Source: JAUMWX01 sp023394215
GTDB lineage: Bacteria > Bacillota > Clostridia > Tissierellales > Peptoniphilaceae
Assembly (NCBI GenBank): GCA_050313995.1
Contig: JBNPMM010000005.1
Strand: one strand, 5' to 3'
DNA length: 64,000 nucleotides
This document shows, one piece after another, positions 25,134-34,559 of this stretch. Under the pieces are notes generated by a model. It ran no database searches and was not told where the DNA came from. It worked only from the letters and a program-made list of their open reading frames with translations. Numbering within the stretch: the stretch's first letter is position 1; each line of letters opens with the position of its first letter. The position numbers and the translations under genes were made by a program.

Positions 25134-25814
25134 TTAATGCTTAGCTTTTTCAGCCAATTTATTACCTAATGTTTGAATGATTGTTACAAATACCAATATA
25201 AGTATAACTGATACAAATGATATATCGTGAAATCTTCTGGCATGGCCATATCTTAAAACAAATGAACCTATGCCTCCGCCTCCTACCGCTCCTCCCATAG
25301 TTGTAAGTCCCAACAAGCTTATAGTCGTGATTGTTACTGATCTTATAAGCCCAGGAATACTTTCCCTTAAATAAACCCTGTAAATTATTTCAAAAGGCGA
25401 AAGTCCCATTGACTCGGCTGCCTCTATAACTCCCCTGTCTACATCCGATAGGGCTGCGTCAACCTGCCTTACAAAAAAAGGTGTTGCTCCTACTATAAGC
25501 GGAAAAATTGCCCCCCTCACTCCTATGAAGGTTCCCATTACAAAATAAGTAACGCTTATTAACATAGTTATAAGTATTACAAAAGGAATTGCCCTAAATA
25601 TATTTATAATAAAATCAATAGTTTTATATATATATTTATTTTCTAAAATATTTCCCTTTCTTGTAACAACAAGCGTGGTTCCCAATATTAGACCGAATAT
25701 GAAAATAAAAATCCCCGGAACCACCATCATAATCAATGTTTCTTCAAGACTGGTTACAAATTCCTCTCTATATTTCATAAAGTTTGGAAGATATTGATTT
25801 AGTATTTCTGTCAT
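25134..25814 (-). CDS. metI: Methionine ABC transporter permease
   Basis: MetI (226 residues) is the membrane channel half of the methionine importer. Five to six hydrophobic helices are visible. The cytoplasmic coupling loop EAAESMGLSPFEIIYRVYLRE-type sequence sits near residue 135 and docks on the ATPase. The C-terminal half carries GAVGGGGIG, typical of MetI. Its start overlaps the metN stop by 4 nt (ATGA), so the two are translationally coupled. Confidence 0.94.
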   Translation of the reverse strand: MTEILNQYLPNFMKYREEFVTSLEETLIMMVVPGIFIFIFGLILGTTLVVTRKGNILENKYIYKTIDFIINIFRAIPFVILITMLISVTYFVMGTFIGVRGAIFPLIVGATPFFVRQVDAALSDVDRGVIEAAESMGLSPFEIIYRVYLRESIPGLIRSVTITTISLLGLTTMGGAVGGGGIGSFVLRYGHARRFHDISFVSVILILVFVTIIQTLGNKLAEKAKH

Positions 25815-26839
25815 TTTAATACCTCCACTTTTATACCCCTTCTTTCAAATTCTAAAATGGCATTTTCTCTGCCTTCCTTACTTCCGCTTAAAATTATTAT
25901 TAAGGAACCTATAATCTGATTTTGTATAAGGTCCATATTTCCGAAAGCTATATTGAAACTTACATCATATTTTTTAGCAACTTCATAAATAACGGCTTCT
26001 CTTGTATTTTGTCCAACGAAGTCAAGTTTTATCAACACTTGATTTTCCCCTATTTTTATAAGGTCATCGTTTAATCTTAAATTTTCCTTAACTTGATTTA
26101 AATTATTTGTTGATTTTATAAAATCCTTTGTTATATTTGCTTTAGGGTTTGAAAATACCTCAAATACGCTTCCACATTCTACAACATTGCCGTTTTCCAT
26201 TACCGCAACCCTGTCACAGATTGACTTTATAACCTGCATTTCATGAGTAATTATAACTATTGTTATACCGAGTCTTTCATTTAATTCCTTAAGCAAATCA
26301 AGTATTTGCTTAGTTGTCTGCGGATCAAGTGCTGATGTAGCCTCGTCACACAAAAGAATTGTAGGATTGTTTGCCAAGGCTCTTGCTATAGCAACTCTCT
26401 GCTTTTGTCCTCCTGATAATTGTGAAGGATAAGCATCCTTTTTATCTGAGATCCCTATAAAATCCAATAATTCTTCAACTCTTTTATCTATAAACTTTTT
26501 AGAAAGCTTTTGACCCTTAAGATTAAAAGCTATATTTTGTCCAACCGTAAGACTTGATAAAAGATTGAACTGTTGAAATATCATACCTATTTTTTTTCTT
26601 AAAAATCTCAATTGTATTTGGTCAATTTGGGTAATGTCAACTCCATCAATTAAAACACTACCTTCCGTAGGCTTTTCAAGAAGATTTATACATCTCACAA
26701 GAGTAGACTTGCCTGCTCCGCTATAACCTATAACCCCAAATATTTCTCCGTCATTGATTTGTAAATTTACATCTTTTACAGCCTTAACCTCTGCTTTGTC
26801 AATATTAAAGGTTTTGCTTAAATTTTTTATTTCAATCAT
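25811..26839 (-). CDS. metN: Methionine ABC transporter ATP-binding protein
   Basis: MetN (342 residues) has Walker A GYSGAGKST (about 38-46), signature LSGGQKQRVAIARAL, Walker B LLCDEATSALD and the H-loop in IITHEM. The extra C-terminal domain from about 260 on is the methionine-sensing NIL/C2 domain, which in known MetN proteins binds intracellular methionine and inhibits transport. It starts 1 nt after the M20 peptidase stop and overlaps metI. Import is therefore probably controlled twice: by the T-box at RNA level and by trans-inhibition. Confidence 0.95.
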   Translation of the reverse strand: MIEIKNLSKTFNIDKAEVKAVKDVNLQINDGEIFGVIGYSGAGKSTLVRCINLLEKPTEGSVLIDGVDITQIDQIQLRFLRKKIGMIFQQFNLLSSLTVGQNIAFNLKGQKLSKKFIDKRVEELLDFIGISDKKDAYPSQLSGGQKQRVAIARALANNPTILLCDEATSALDPQTTKQILDLLKELNERLGITIVIITHEMQVIKSICDRVAVMENGNVVECGSVFEVFSNPKANITKDFIKSTNNLNQVKENLRLNDDLIKIGENQVLIKLDFVGQNTREAVIYEVAKKYDVSFNIAFGNMDLIQNQIIGSLIIILSGSKEGRENAILEFERRGIKVEVLK

Positions 26840-26840
26840 T

Positions 26841-28037
26841 CTATAATCCCTGCTTTTCTACCCTTTGTCTATGTTCTTCTTTTATTGTAGCGAGCAATTC
26901 TTTATCAAGTATAAGTTCCAAAGCCGTATGAGCTAAGAGCTTTGCTCCCAAACCTATGGATTCAAGCCCTTTTTGACTTCTTGCAGCAGCCTTAAATTCT
27001 TCACTGTGGCCTGCTATATATTTATCTGAGATATTGATAATCGGCTGTATCACAGGTACAACCTGGCTTATATTTCCTACATCCGACGAACCCTTTGATA
27101 AAAGATCCTCTCTCTCATCAAATTTATAGCCGTAAGAATTTAATATTCTCTCATATAAAGCATCGAATAAAGGTGTTGTTACCGTATTATCCACACTATT
27201 TTGGAAAAGTCCGAACTTATATGTGCAACCTGTTGCCAAAGCCGCTCCCTTAACTATATTTTCAAACTTCCTATAAACTTCATTAAGTGTAGGCCTATAT
27301 TGTGCCCTTAAATAAAATCTTGCACTTGCATACTCGGGAACGACATTCGGTGCAAGTCCCCCATTTGTAATAACTCCGTGTATCCTTACATCCTGCGGTA
27401 AATGCTGCCTTAAAGCGTTTACACTGTTATATACCTGTATAATTGCATCAAGGGCGTTTATTCCTTTTTCAGGTGCAGCTGAAGCATGTGAAGATTTGCC
27501 GAAAAATTCAATATCTACCGGATCATTCGCCAAGGATTCCCCTGTCTTACGATGTAAGTATCCCGGATGGGCTCCCAGTGAAAAATCTACATCATCAAAA
27601 AATCCTTCTCTTACAAAACTCCCCTTTGCAGAGCCGTTTTCTCCACCTTCCTCGCCCGGAGTTCCGTAAACTCTTATTTCTCCCCCAACCTCATCTATAA
27701 TGCTCTTAAGTCCAACTGCTGCCAATGCCGATGTTGTACCGAATAAGTTATGTCCGCAAGCATGTCCTATACCTTCCAAAGCATCGTATTCAGCGTAAAA
27801 CACAAGAACCGGTCCCGGTTTTTGTGACCTGTATCTTGCGTCAAAACCGGTCCTATGACCTGCAATGTCAACTTTTACATCAAATCCTTCAGCCTTTAAT
27901 TGTTCTGATAATATTTTGCAGGCAAAAAATTCATAATTACTCACTTCCGGATTATCATGTATCTCCAAGGCTATCTTTTGATATGTCCCAAGTTTTTCAT
28001 CTACTACCCTATCAATTAAGTTTTTTTCAAGTGTCAT
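26841..28037 (-). CDS. M20-family metal-dependent amidohydrolase/aminoacylase
   Basis: This 398-residue protein is of the M20D branch (amidohydrolases, N-acyl-amino-acid hydrolases). The metal-site motif GIGHACGHN, the GTPGEEGGENG block and the late IAGHSEEF histidine are present. There is no signal peptide. As first gene of a methionine T-box operon with metNIQ, it may release methionine from N-acyl or peptide conjugates (inference). The start is ATG 28037 behind GGGGGAAATT. The upstream ATG at 28085 gives a hydrophobic extension without ribosome site and is rejected. Confidence 0.87.
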   Translation of the reverse strand: MTLEKNLIDRVVDEKLGTYQKIALEIHDNPEVSNYEFFACKILSEQLKAEGFDVKVDIAGHRTGFDARYRSQKPGPVLVFYAEYDALEGIGHACGHNLFGTTSALAAVGLKSIIDEVGGEIRVYGTPGEEGGENGSAKGSFVREGFFDDVDFSLGAHPGYLHRKTGESLANDPVDIEFFGKSSHASAAPEKGINALDAIIQVYNSVNALRQHLPQDVRIHGVITNGGLAPNVVPEYASARFYLRAQYRPTLNEVYRKFENIVKGAALATGCTYKFGLFQNSVDNTVTTPLFDALYERILNSYGYKFDEREDLLSKGSSDVGNISQVVPVIQPIINISDKYIAGHSEEFKAAARSQKGLESIGLGAKLLAHTALELILDKELLATIKEEHRQRVEKQGL

Positions 28038-28100
28038 AATTTCCCCCATTATAAAAATTATTACTAAAACTTTAATATAAAACATTGCAGACTCAATAAT

Positions 28101-28368
28101 AAAAAAGAGCTAACCATCCATAAAGGACGATTAGCTCGTGATACCACCTTTTTTCATATCAGGCTCACACCTGATACCTCTTCAAGTACTTCCATACTCT
28201 ATCGCTTTAACGGGCGAACCCGGCATACCCTACATATCGGATTTGCAACTCAAAGACCATTTTCAATCTCCTATCTCTCTCCCGCTTTCACCAAACGCAG
28301 GCTCTCTGTCACAGCCTTCGAAGACTTACTTTTCTTTTCATTGTTTTTATCAAAGTTTTGTTATTCTT
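28101..28368 (-). promoter_or_regulatory. T-box riboswitch specific for methionine
   Basis: On the minus strand the leader has a long stem I with the AGAGAGCC element. The specifier region GAAAATGGTCTTTGAG has ATG (complement of 28258-28260) as specifier codon. The T-box itself is AAGGTGGTATCACG (28150-28137), with TGGT complementary to a tRNA ACCA end. The competing terminator pairs GAGCTAATCGTCC (28137-28125) with GGATGGTTAGCTC (28119-28107), followed by six T. Uncharged tRNA-Met should favour readthrough into the M20-metNIQ operon. Confidence 0.92.
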
Positions 28369-28396
28369 ATTATACAGTAAAATTTATGGATGTCAA
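28369..28396 (-). promoter_or_regulatory. Promoter of the methionine T-box operon
   Basis: TTGACA (28391-28396) and TGTATAAT (box 28369-28374) are 16 bp apart, with an extended -10. The -35 box overlaps the stop codon of the preceding 91-codon gene, so the promoter is embedded in the end of the upstream transcription unit. Confidence 0.85.
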
Positions 28397-28668
28397 GAAT
28401 AAATATTATTTTTTTCAATTGCCACTAAATATTTACCCTCGTCCTCCAAAACAAGCGATTTTACAAGAGGATTCTCTTCAAATACTTCCAATAAAGCATC
28501 CTTATCCAAAAGAAAATAGTCTCCGACTTCCAAAAAAAGCAAGTCTTTGTCCTCTTCACTTATTTCATCTATAAGCCCATCAACAAAAGCCGAGTCTTTA
28601 AACGAATTTATATAAAATGCTTTAAGAAATTTTCCTCTGTTTACACCAAGAAGTTCATAAATTGTCAT
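28393..28668 (-). CDS. Uncharacterised 91-residue acidic protein
   Basis: This small acidic cytoplasmic protein has no membrane segment and no recognised motif. The reading frame starts at ATG 28668, one base after the TPR gene stop, behind a GGGGGG ribosome site. This supports real, coupled translation. It is the last gene of the long ktrB-to-here series and its stop codon is shared with the next promoter. It may work with the TPR protein (inference from coupling only). Confidence 0.7.
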   Translation of the reverse strand: MTIYELLGVNRGKFLKAFYINSFKDSAFVDGLIDEISEEDKDLLFLEVGDYFLLDKDALLEVFEENPLVKSLVLEDEGKYLVAIEKNNIYS

Positions 28669-28669
28669 A

Positions 28670-29776
28670 TCAAGCCCCCCTGTTTTTCATACTTTCCTTT
28701 ATAATCATTATTTGATTGAAAAGTTCATCGGATAAATCTTGATATTCCAATATAAAATCAAAATCCTCATTCGCCTTATCATATTTACCGAGTTCTATGT
28801 TTATAATTGCCCTATTGTATCTAAGCTTAATATCTGTAGGATACTTTTCCAAAGCCTGATCGGCTATCCGCAAAGCTTCTACATCCTTGCCAAGAACATA
28901 TTTAACATAGGTATAGTCCACATATAAAGTGGCAAAATCCGCTCCTTTTTCTATGGCCTCCTCAAAATATATTTCCGCCATATCGGATTTCTCCATATTT
29001 ACATAAGAAACCGCTATGTAATAAGGTATATCATATCTTAAAGAATTTTTTCTTGCATCAAGAAGAATTTCTATGGACTTGTTATAGTCCATCCTGTTTA
29101 TATAATATATGGCATTTGCAACTGCAACATCCGGAAATATTGAATTTATCTTTTCTCTGATTTCATTCTTAACATTTTCATCTTCAGCCAACTGCAAGCT
29201 CTTCCTATAAAAACTATCTGCCTTAATAAAGTCTCCCAAGGCAAGATTTATTTCACCAAGTTCATAATATGCCAAAACAAAAGATTCATCATATCTTATT
29301 ATTCTCTCTAAAATTCTGATACTTTGCTCCACAAAACTTGACTTTTCTTCAAGTGCAACCCTCCATAGAAGTCTTGCATAATTATAGGCTCCATAGGCAT
29401 AACTGTCTTTCAAAATAAAAGCGGCTCTGAAAAAGACCAAGGCCCTATCCTCATTTTGAGATAAAAAGTCCATCCCTCTCTTAACGGCATATGTCTCAGG
29501 TTCTTTTAAAATTTTGTTTAAGACGGTGACATAATCGCTGTTATATTTAAAATCCTTATCTATTGCCAAATTATAAAGCATACCGTCGACAATATACTTA
29601 AGCTCCAATTTATTTGAAAAATCCTGCTTGGATATACCGTCCATAAGATCATCTACAATAATAGGAAGGGGTATATCTTCTATTCCCAAATCCCTATAAT
29701 CCGATTTTTTATTTTTAAGCTCTATATATGATAATTTATCGGCTTTTGCAATAAAGTATTTCTCTATCCTATCCAT
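28670..29776 (-). CDS. TPR-repeat protein of unknown function
   Basis: This 368-residue soluble protein has a helical, alanine/tyrosine/leucine-patterned central and C-terminal region. Several 34-residue TPR-like units are visible from about residue 115 to 350, for example around LAYYELGEINLALGDFIKADSFY and the later LRYNRAIINIELGKYDKA units. TPRs bind other proteins, and no catalytic motif is seen. It lies between a small membrane protein and the 91-residue protein, all closely spaced, which suggests one complex (inference). Confidence 0.8.
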   Translation of the reverse strand: MDRIEKYFIAKADKLSYIELKNKKSDYRDLGIEDIPLPIIVDDLMDGISKQDFSNKLELKYIVDGMLYNLAIDKDFKYNSDYVTVLNKILKEPETYAVKRGMDFLSQNEDRALVFFRAAFILKDSYAYGAYNYARLLWRVALEEKSSFVEQSIRILERIIRYDESFVLAYYELGEINLALGDFIKADSFYRKSLQLAEDENVKNEIREKINSIFPDVAVANAIYYINRMDYNKSIEILLDARKNSLRYDIPYYIAVSYVNMEKSDMAEIYFEEAIEKGADFATLYVDYTYVKYVLGKDVEALRIADQALEKYPTDIKLRYNRAIINIELGKYDKANEDFDFILEYQDLSDELFNQIMIIKESMKNRGA

Positions 29777-29784
29777 CTATGCTC

Positions 29785-30495
29785 CTAAAATAAACCCTGA
29801 AACTCTCTTTTTCTGACTGAGGAATTATTTAAAATCTTAAACAATTCACCCTTATAAATATATACAAAAGCCATTATAAAGCCGTAGGCTATGGAGTTTA
29901 CTAAAAGCTCCATATTAAATGCTATCGTTACGTAAAGATTAAATTGAAATTCAAAAAATACAAATATAATGGCTATAGGTGCCCAAGGTACAATATTGTC
30001 TTTAATAAAAGTAATGGAATCCCCTATTGCCTGTATCCCCTGTTCCGAGCCTATATAAACTTTTTCATTCAAAGGACTCTTTACAGCAAGGATTATTATT
30101 GCTATTATCCTGCTTATAAATCCAATATTTTCTATATTTGAAAAAGCTATGGAAATAAGTGTTTCAATTAAATATATAAAGAAATAGGTGTTAAGCAAGG
30201 GACTTAAAAACATTACAAAACCTTCATGAAAATCCTTAGCCCTTATCCTACCATAGGTTATTATAGAAAATACTACGGACAATATACAAGACAAAAATGC
30301 CATATTCATTACATATAGTATTATCCCTCTTATATAAACAATGGATATCAACCTATATAAAAGGAAGCTGACATTTAGCTGAACTACAGCAAATAAAACT
30401 ATAATTACAGTCAGTATGGGCAAATACTTAAAAGCCTTCAAACTTCTGGTAAATGCCAACTTATTTACATTTAGTGCATCTTTTATTACTTTCAT
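29785..30495 (-). CDS. Polytopic membrane protein of unknown function
   Basis: This 236-residue protein has about six hydrophobic segments across residues 25-210, a basic N-terminus and a short basic C-terminal tail. No family signature is recognised. The spacing pattern (a helix pair, a loop with KDFHEG, further helices) resembles Gram-positive membrane proteins of the YesL/DUF624 kind only loosely, so no function is assigned. It follows argS by 7 nt and precedes the TPR gene by 8 nt. Confidence 0.75.
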   Translation of the reverse strand: MKVIKDALNVNKLAFTRSLKAFKYLPILTVIIVLFAVVQLNVSFLLYRLISIVYIRGIILYVMNMAFLSCILSVVFSIITYGRIRAKDFHEGFVMFLSPLLNTYFFIYLIETLISIAFSNIENIGFISRIIAIIILAVKSPLNEKVYIGSEQGIQAIGDSITFIKDNIVPWAPIAIIFVFFEFQFNLYVTIAFNMELLVNSIAYGFIMAFVYIYKGELFKILNNSSVRKREFQGLF

Positions 30496-30502
30496 AGGCC
30501 TC

Positions 30503-32203
30503 CTACATTTTTTCTACAGTTTCTATACCAAGCAAGGCTAATAAATTCTTGATTACGACCTTTGTCGCATAAACAAGCAAAATCCTCGCCTTTTTTGACT
30601 CCTCTTCAGAATTCATTATGTGTACGCTATTATAAAATTTATTAAATAATTTAGCCGTTTCCGTAACGTGCCTTGTTATTATGGAAGGCTCAAGCTTGTT
30701 CATGGCATTTACAACTTGCTCCGGAGCTTGATAAAGATTCATTATCAACTCCTTTTCTTCCTTGCTTGAAAGAAGTGAATAATCCACATCGGTATCAACC
30801 TCAAGTCCCAACCTGTTAAGTATCGAGTTGGCTCTTGCATAAGAATATTGTACATAAGGTCCGGTTTCTCCGTCAAAGTTCAAAATTTGATCCCAATCAA
30901 ATGTGTAGTCCTTTATCCTTGTATTAAATAATTCTTGGAATTTAACAGCCCCTATACCGATTTTTTTTGAAACTTCATCCTTATTTTCAATATTAGGATT
31001 TCTTTCCTCCATAATTTGCCTTGTCTTGTCTATAGCATTATTTAAAACATCTTCTAAAAATACCACCTTACCCTTCCTGGTAGACATAGCTCCGTCCTTA
31101 AGACCAACCATGCCGAATTGAACGTGAGTACAATCATCTGCCCACTCATAGCCCATCTTCCTCAAAATTTCCTTAAGTTGTCTGAAGTGAAGATTTTGTT
31201 GAATGGCAACTACATAGATATTTTTGTGAAAATCGTATGTTTTCTTTCTATATATGGCGGTTGCTATATCTCTTGCTATATAAGTTGAAGTACCATCACT
31301 CTTAATTATAATAGCCGGAGCCATATCCTTATCATCAAAATCAATTACACTTGCACCGTCCGATTCTCTCAATAAATTTTTGGACTTTATTTCTTCAACA
31401 ACATCATCTACAAACTTTGAATGATAATATTCCCCATCATAAGAATCAAAATCTATGTCTAAAATTTCATAAACTCTCCTAAATTCCTTTAAGCTTATTT
31501 CCTTAAACCAGGACCAAATCTTTAAAGCTTCATCATCTGCATCTTCCAGCTTCTTAAACCAGGATCTTGCTTCATTCATCAGAGAATCATCATTGCTTTC
31601 ATCAACTAAAGTGTTATATCTTACATATAAATTTAACAATTCCTTAATAGGCTCTTCATTTAACTTTGCATCATCTCCCCATTTTTTATAGGCTGAAATA
31701 AGAATCCCGAACTGAGTACCGTAATCTCCAAGATAGTTTATACCGGTAACATTAAAACCTAAAAATTTATGGATTCGCTTTAGGCTGTCCCCTATAACCG
31801 TTGATCTTATATGTCCTATATGAAATGGTTTAGCTATATTTGTTGATGAATATTCTATAATTACATTTTTATCCTTACCAATATCTGACGAACCGTAAGC
31901 TTTGCCCTTTTCAAATATTTCCTTAAGAGTAAACTCGCTTATTTTTTCACTATCTACAAAAAAGTTTACATAAGGACCGAGTGCCCTAACTTCCTTAAAC
32001 AATTCAGACTTAATTGACTTGCTCAAGTCTGAAGCTATCATCTGAGGCGCCTTCCTCATAGTCTTTGCCAATCTGAAACAAGGAAAAGCAAAATCCCCCA
32101 TATCCGAATTCGGCGGTGTTTCTATACTCAACAAGGCTTCATCAAAACTTAAGCCTGTATCCTGATTTTCAATTATTTTTGCAATTTCTTCTTTTAAATT
32201 CAT
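30503..32203 (-). CDS. argS: Arginyl-tRNA synthetase
   Basis: ArgS (566 residues) is the class I enzyme charging tRNA-Arg. The N-terminal Add-1 domain (about 1-110) is followed by the HIGH motif in KPFHIGHIRSTVIGD. The KMSKS region is degenerate (MSTRKGKVVFL), as usual for ArgS. The C-terminal anticodon-binding domain (about 450-566) ends as expected. Start ATG 32203 is 1 nt after the mutS2 stop. Confidence 0.97.
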   Translation of the reverse strand: MNLKEEIAKIIENQDTGLSFDEALLSIETPPNSDMGDFAFPCFRLAKTMRKAPQMIASDLSKSIKSELFKEVRALGPYVNFFVDSEKISEFTLKEIFEKGKAYGSSDIGKDKNVIIEYSSTNIAKPFHIGHIRSTVIGDSLKRIHKFLGFNVTGINYLGDYGTQFGILISAYKKWGDDAKLNEEPIKELLNLYVRYNTLVDESNDDSLMNEARSWFKKLEDADDEALKIWSWFKEISLKEFRRVYEILDIDFDSYDGEYYHSKFVDDVVEEIKSKNLLRESDGASVIDFDDKDMAPAIIIKSDGTSTYIARDIATAIYRKKTYDFHKNIYVVAIQQNLHFRQLKEILRKMGYEWADDCTHVQFGMVGLKDGAMSTRKGKVVFLEDVLNNAIDKTRQIMEERNPNIENKDEVSKKIGIGAVKFQELFNTRIKDYTFDWDQILNFDGETGPYVQYSYARANSILNRLGLEVDTDVDYSLLSSKEEKELIMNLYQAPEQVVNAMNKLEPSIITRHVTETAKLFNKFYNSVHIMNSEEESKKARILLVYATKVVIKNLLALLGIETVEKM

Positions 32204-32204
32204 A

Positions 32205-34559
32205 TTACTTTAAGGTTACTACAGTAACCCCAGCTCCTCCTTCTTTTAGGTCTCCAATCCTGTATTTATCTACATATTTTGATTTCTTAAGATAATCATT
32301 TATGCCGGCTCTAAGTGCTCCGGTCCCCTTACCGTGGATTATGTTAACTTCCTTCAAACCGAAAAGTATCGAATTATCAAAAAATTTCTCAATCTTTCCT
32401 ATGGCATCCAAAACATTTTCTCCCCTAAGATCAAGCTCCCTACTATAATTTTCTCCTGCCTTCTCTGAAAGGATATTTCTATAACTTGTCTTTTGCTTTT
32501 CCTTCTTTATATCTTCATCTGTAAGTTCTATGTCGGAAATATTGGAATTAAACTTCAATATGCCCACCTGTACGGTAAGATCCCCCTTGTTATCGGGTAG
32601 GGTTTGAACAATACCTATCTCATTCATAGAAACTATTTTTACATTTTGTCCAAGCTTAAGATCAAGTTTTTTATTATTTTTCTTGACTTTAACCTTACCC
32701 TCATACTTTTCCGAAAACTCCTGAAACTTATCGGTAATTTCTGAATATACCCTGTCAAGTTGGTTAGTCGAGCCCTTAGCATTCGCTTTTGCCATTTTTA
32801 ACAAGTCCTTAGATTCCTTTTTTGCATCTTCAAGAATCTTCCTCGCCAAAAATTTTGATTTCTCCACTTCTTCCAGGGCTTTTTTCCTCTTGTCTTCAAT
32901 ATCAAGGCTAAGCTTTTCATTAAGCTTCCTATATTCATCCTTAAGTCTTAAAAGCTCTCTTGTTTCCTCTTCCATACGGATTCTGTCTTCTTCTATACCG
33001 GAAATCAAATTTTCAAAATCCCTATTCTCTTTGGATATATATGAAAGTGCATTGTCGATTACAGTTTTATCAAGTCCAAGACGCTTAGAAATCTCAAAAG
33101 CATTTGACTTGCCCGGACTTCCTATTATCAGCCTGTATGTAGGAGATAAACTTTCAACGTCAAATTCAACGCTGGCATTTTGAATATTTTCTCTTGTCAT
33201 AGCATACAGCTTAAGCTCGCTATAATGGGTCGTAGCAACTAAAACCAATTCTCTCTTTACCAACCCATCTATGATTGCCATAGCCAATGCCGCTCCCTCC
33301 GCAGGATCCGTACCTGAACCCAACTCATCAAATAAAACCAAAGATTTTGAACTTGCATTATTTAAAATCCTTACTATATTTGAAATTGATGCGGAAAATG
33401 TCGATAAGGAAAGTTCTATACTTTGCTTGTCCCCTATATCAGTATAAATATTATCAAATATTGCAAGTTTTGAAAACTCCGCACACGGCACAAAAAGTCC
33501 TGCCTGTGCCATAAGAGTAATAAGTCCTATAGTTTTTAAACTTACCGTTTTTCCTCCGGTATTTGGGCCGGTTATTATAATAGCCCTGCATATATCGGAT
33601 ATTTTAACGTCTATAGGAACAACCTCTCCCTTTAGAAGAGGATGTCTTGCAGCCTTCATATCAATAAACTTTTTATCATTCATTATAGGTCTCGTTCCCT
33701 TTATCTCAAGCCCATAAGCCGCTTTTGCAAAAGTCATATCCAAAAAGACCAATATTTCCTGATTTCCCAAGATATCATCCTTATATTGGCAACAAAGCTC
33801 AGAAAGTTCTTTTAGGATTCTTCTAATTTCCTCTCTTTCCTCTATCTCAAGATTTCTTATATCATTATTCAGCTCAACAACCACCATCGGTTCTATAAAT
33901 AGGGTTTGTCCTGTTGCCGATTGATCATGTATAATTCCGGGAAACTTGGATTTTGCTTCCCTCTTGACAGGCACAACATACCTTCCATCCCTCATTGTAA
34001 CTATGGATTCTCTTATATTTGATGAACTGTCCTTATCTTGTAAGATTGCCCCCAAACGTCTTCTTATATCATCCATCTTATTTCTGATAGATCTTCTTAT
34101 AGAAAAGAGTTTTGCTGAAGCCTGGTCATGTATATTCTCGCTATCCTTTATTATCCTATTTATCTCTTCTTCGATTCTCTTATTTTTATAAAGTTTATTA
34201 ATCCTATTTACTACAGTATTTTCCTCTGATGAATATTCTTTTACATAATCTCTTAGACTTGCCGCTACCCTGAATGAATCTGATATTTTTATAAATTCAT
34301 CATTTTCTAAAATGGCCCCTCTCTCTAATCTCCGGCATATTTCAGTAAAATCATAAATACCGTAAAGCTGTGGATTCGAATATTTAAGTACAAGTTCAAT
34401 TGCATGACTGACAAAATCCTGTTCTCTTTCTATAGAGGATAGGTCCGTAAAAATCTCCAATTCTTCCACTTTTTTTCTGCCTATGGAAGATTTACAAAAA
34501 CCCTGTATATTTTCTACTATTTTGTTCCACTCAAGTGTCTCAAGAGCATTTATATCCAC
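32205..34559 (-). CDS. mutS2: Endonuclease MutS2
   Basis: MutS2 (784 residues) is a MutS-like ATPase acting in suppression of homologous recombination or in ribosome-collision rescue in Firmicutes. Walker A ITGPNTGGKT is near residue 330. Walker B LVLFDELGSGTDP and the clamp-like coiled coil (about 515-610) follow. A C-terminal Smr nuclease domain has DLRGENV and HGKGTGALR. The N-terminal mismatch-recognition domain of MutS is absent, as typical. Its start overlaps the U32 gene by one base. Confidence 0.96.
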   Translation of the reverse strand: MDINALETLEWNKIVENIQGFCKSSIGRKKVEELEIFTDLSSIEREQDFVSHAIELVLKYSNPQLYGIYDFTEICRRLERGAILENDEFIKISDSFRVAASLRDYVKEYSSEENTVVNRINKLYKNKRIEEEINRIIKDSENIHDQASAKLFSIRRSIRNKMDDIRRRLGAILQDKDSSSNIRESIVTMRDGRYVVPVKREAKSKFPGIIHDQSATGQTLFIEPMVVVELNNDIRNLEIEEREEIRRILKELSELCCQYKDDILGNQEILVFLDMTFAKAAYGLEIKGTRPIMNDKKFIDMKAARHPLLKGEVVPIDVKISDICRAIIITGPNTGGKTVSLKTIGLITLMAQAGLFVPCAEFSKLAIFDNIYTDIGDKQSIELSLSTFSASISNIVRILNNASSKSLVLFDELGSGTDPAEGAALAMAIIDGLVKRELVLVATTHYSELKLYAMTRENIQNASVEFDVESLSPTYRLIIGSPGKSNAFEISKRLGLDKTVIDNALSYISKENRDFENLISGIEEDRIRMEEETRELLRLKDEYRKLNEKLSLDIEDKRKKALEEVEKSKFLARKILEDAKKESKDLLKMAKANAKGSTNQLDRVYSEITDKFQEFSEKYEGKVKVKKNNKKLDLKLGQNVKIVSMNEIGIVQTLPDNKGDLTVQVGILKFNSNISDIELTDEDIKKEKQKTSYRNILSEKAGENYSRELDLRGENVLDAIGKIEKFFDNSILFGLKEVNIIHGKGTGALRAGINDYLKKSKYVDKYRIGDLKEGGAGVTVVTLK

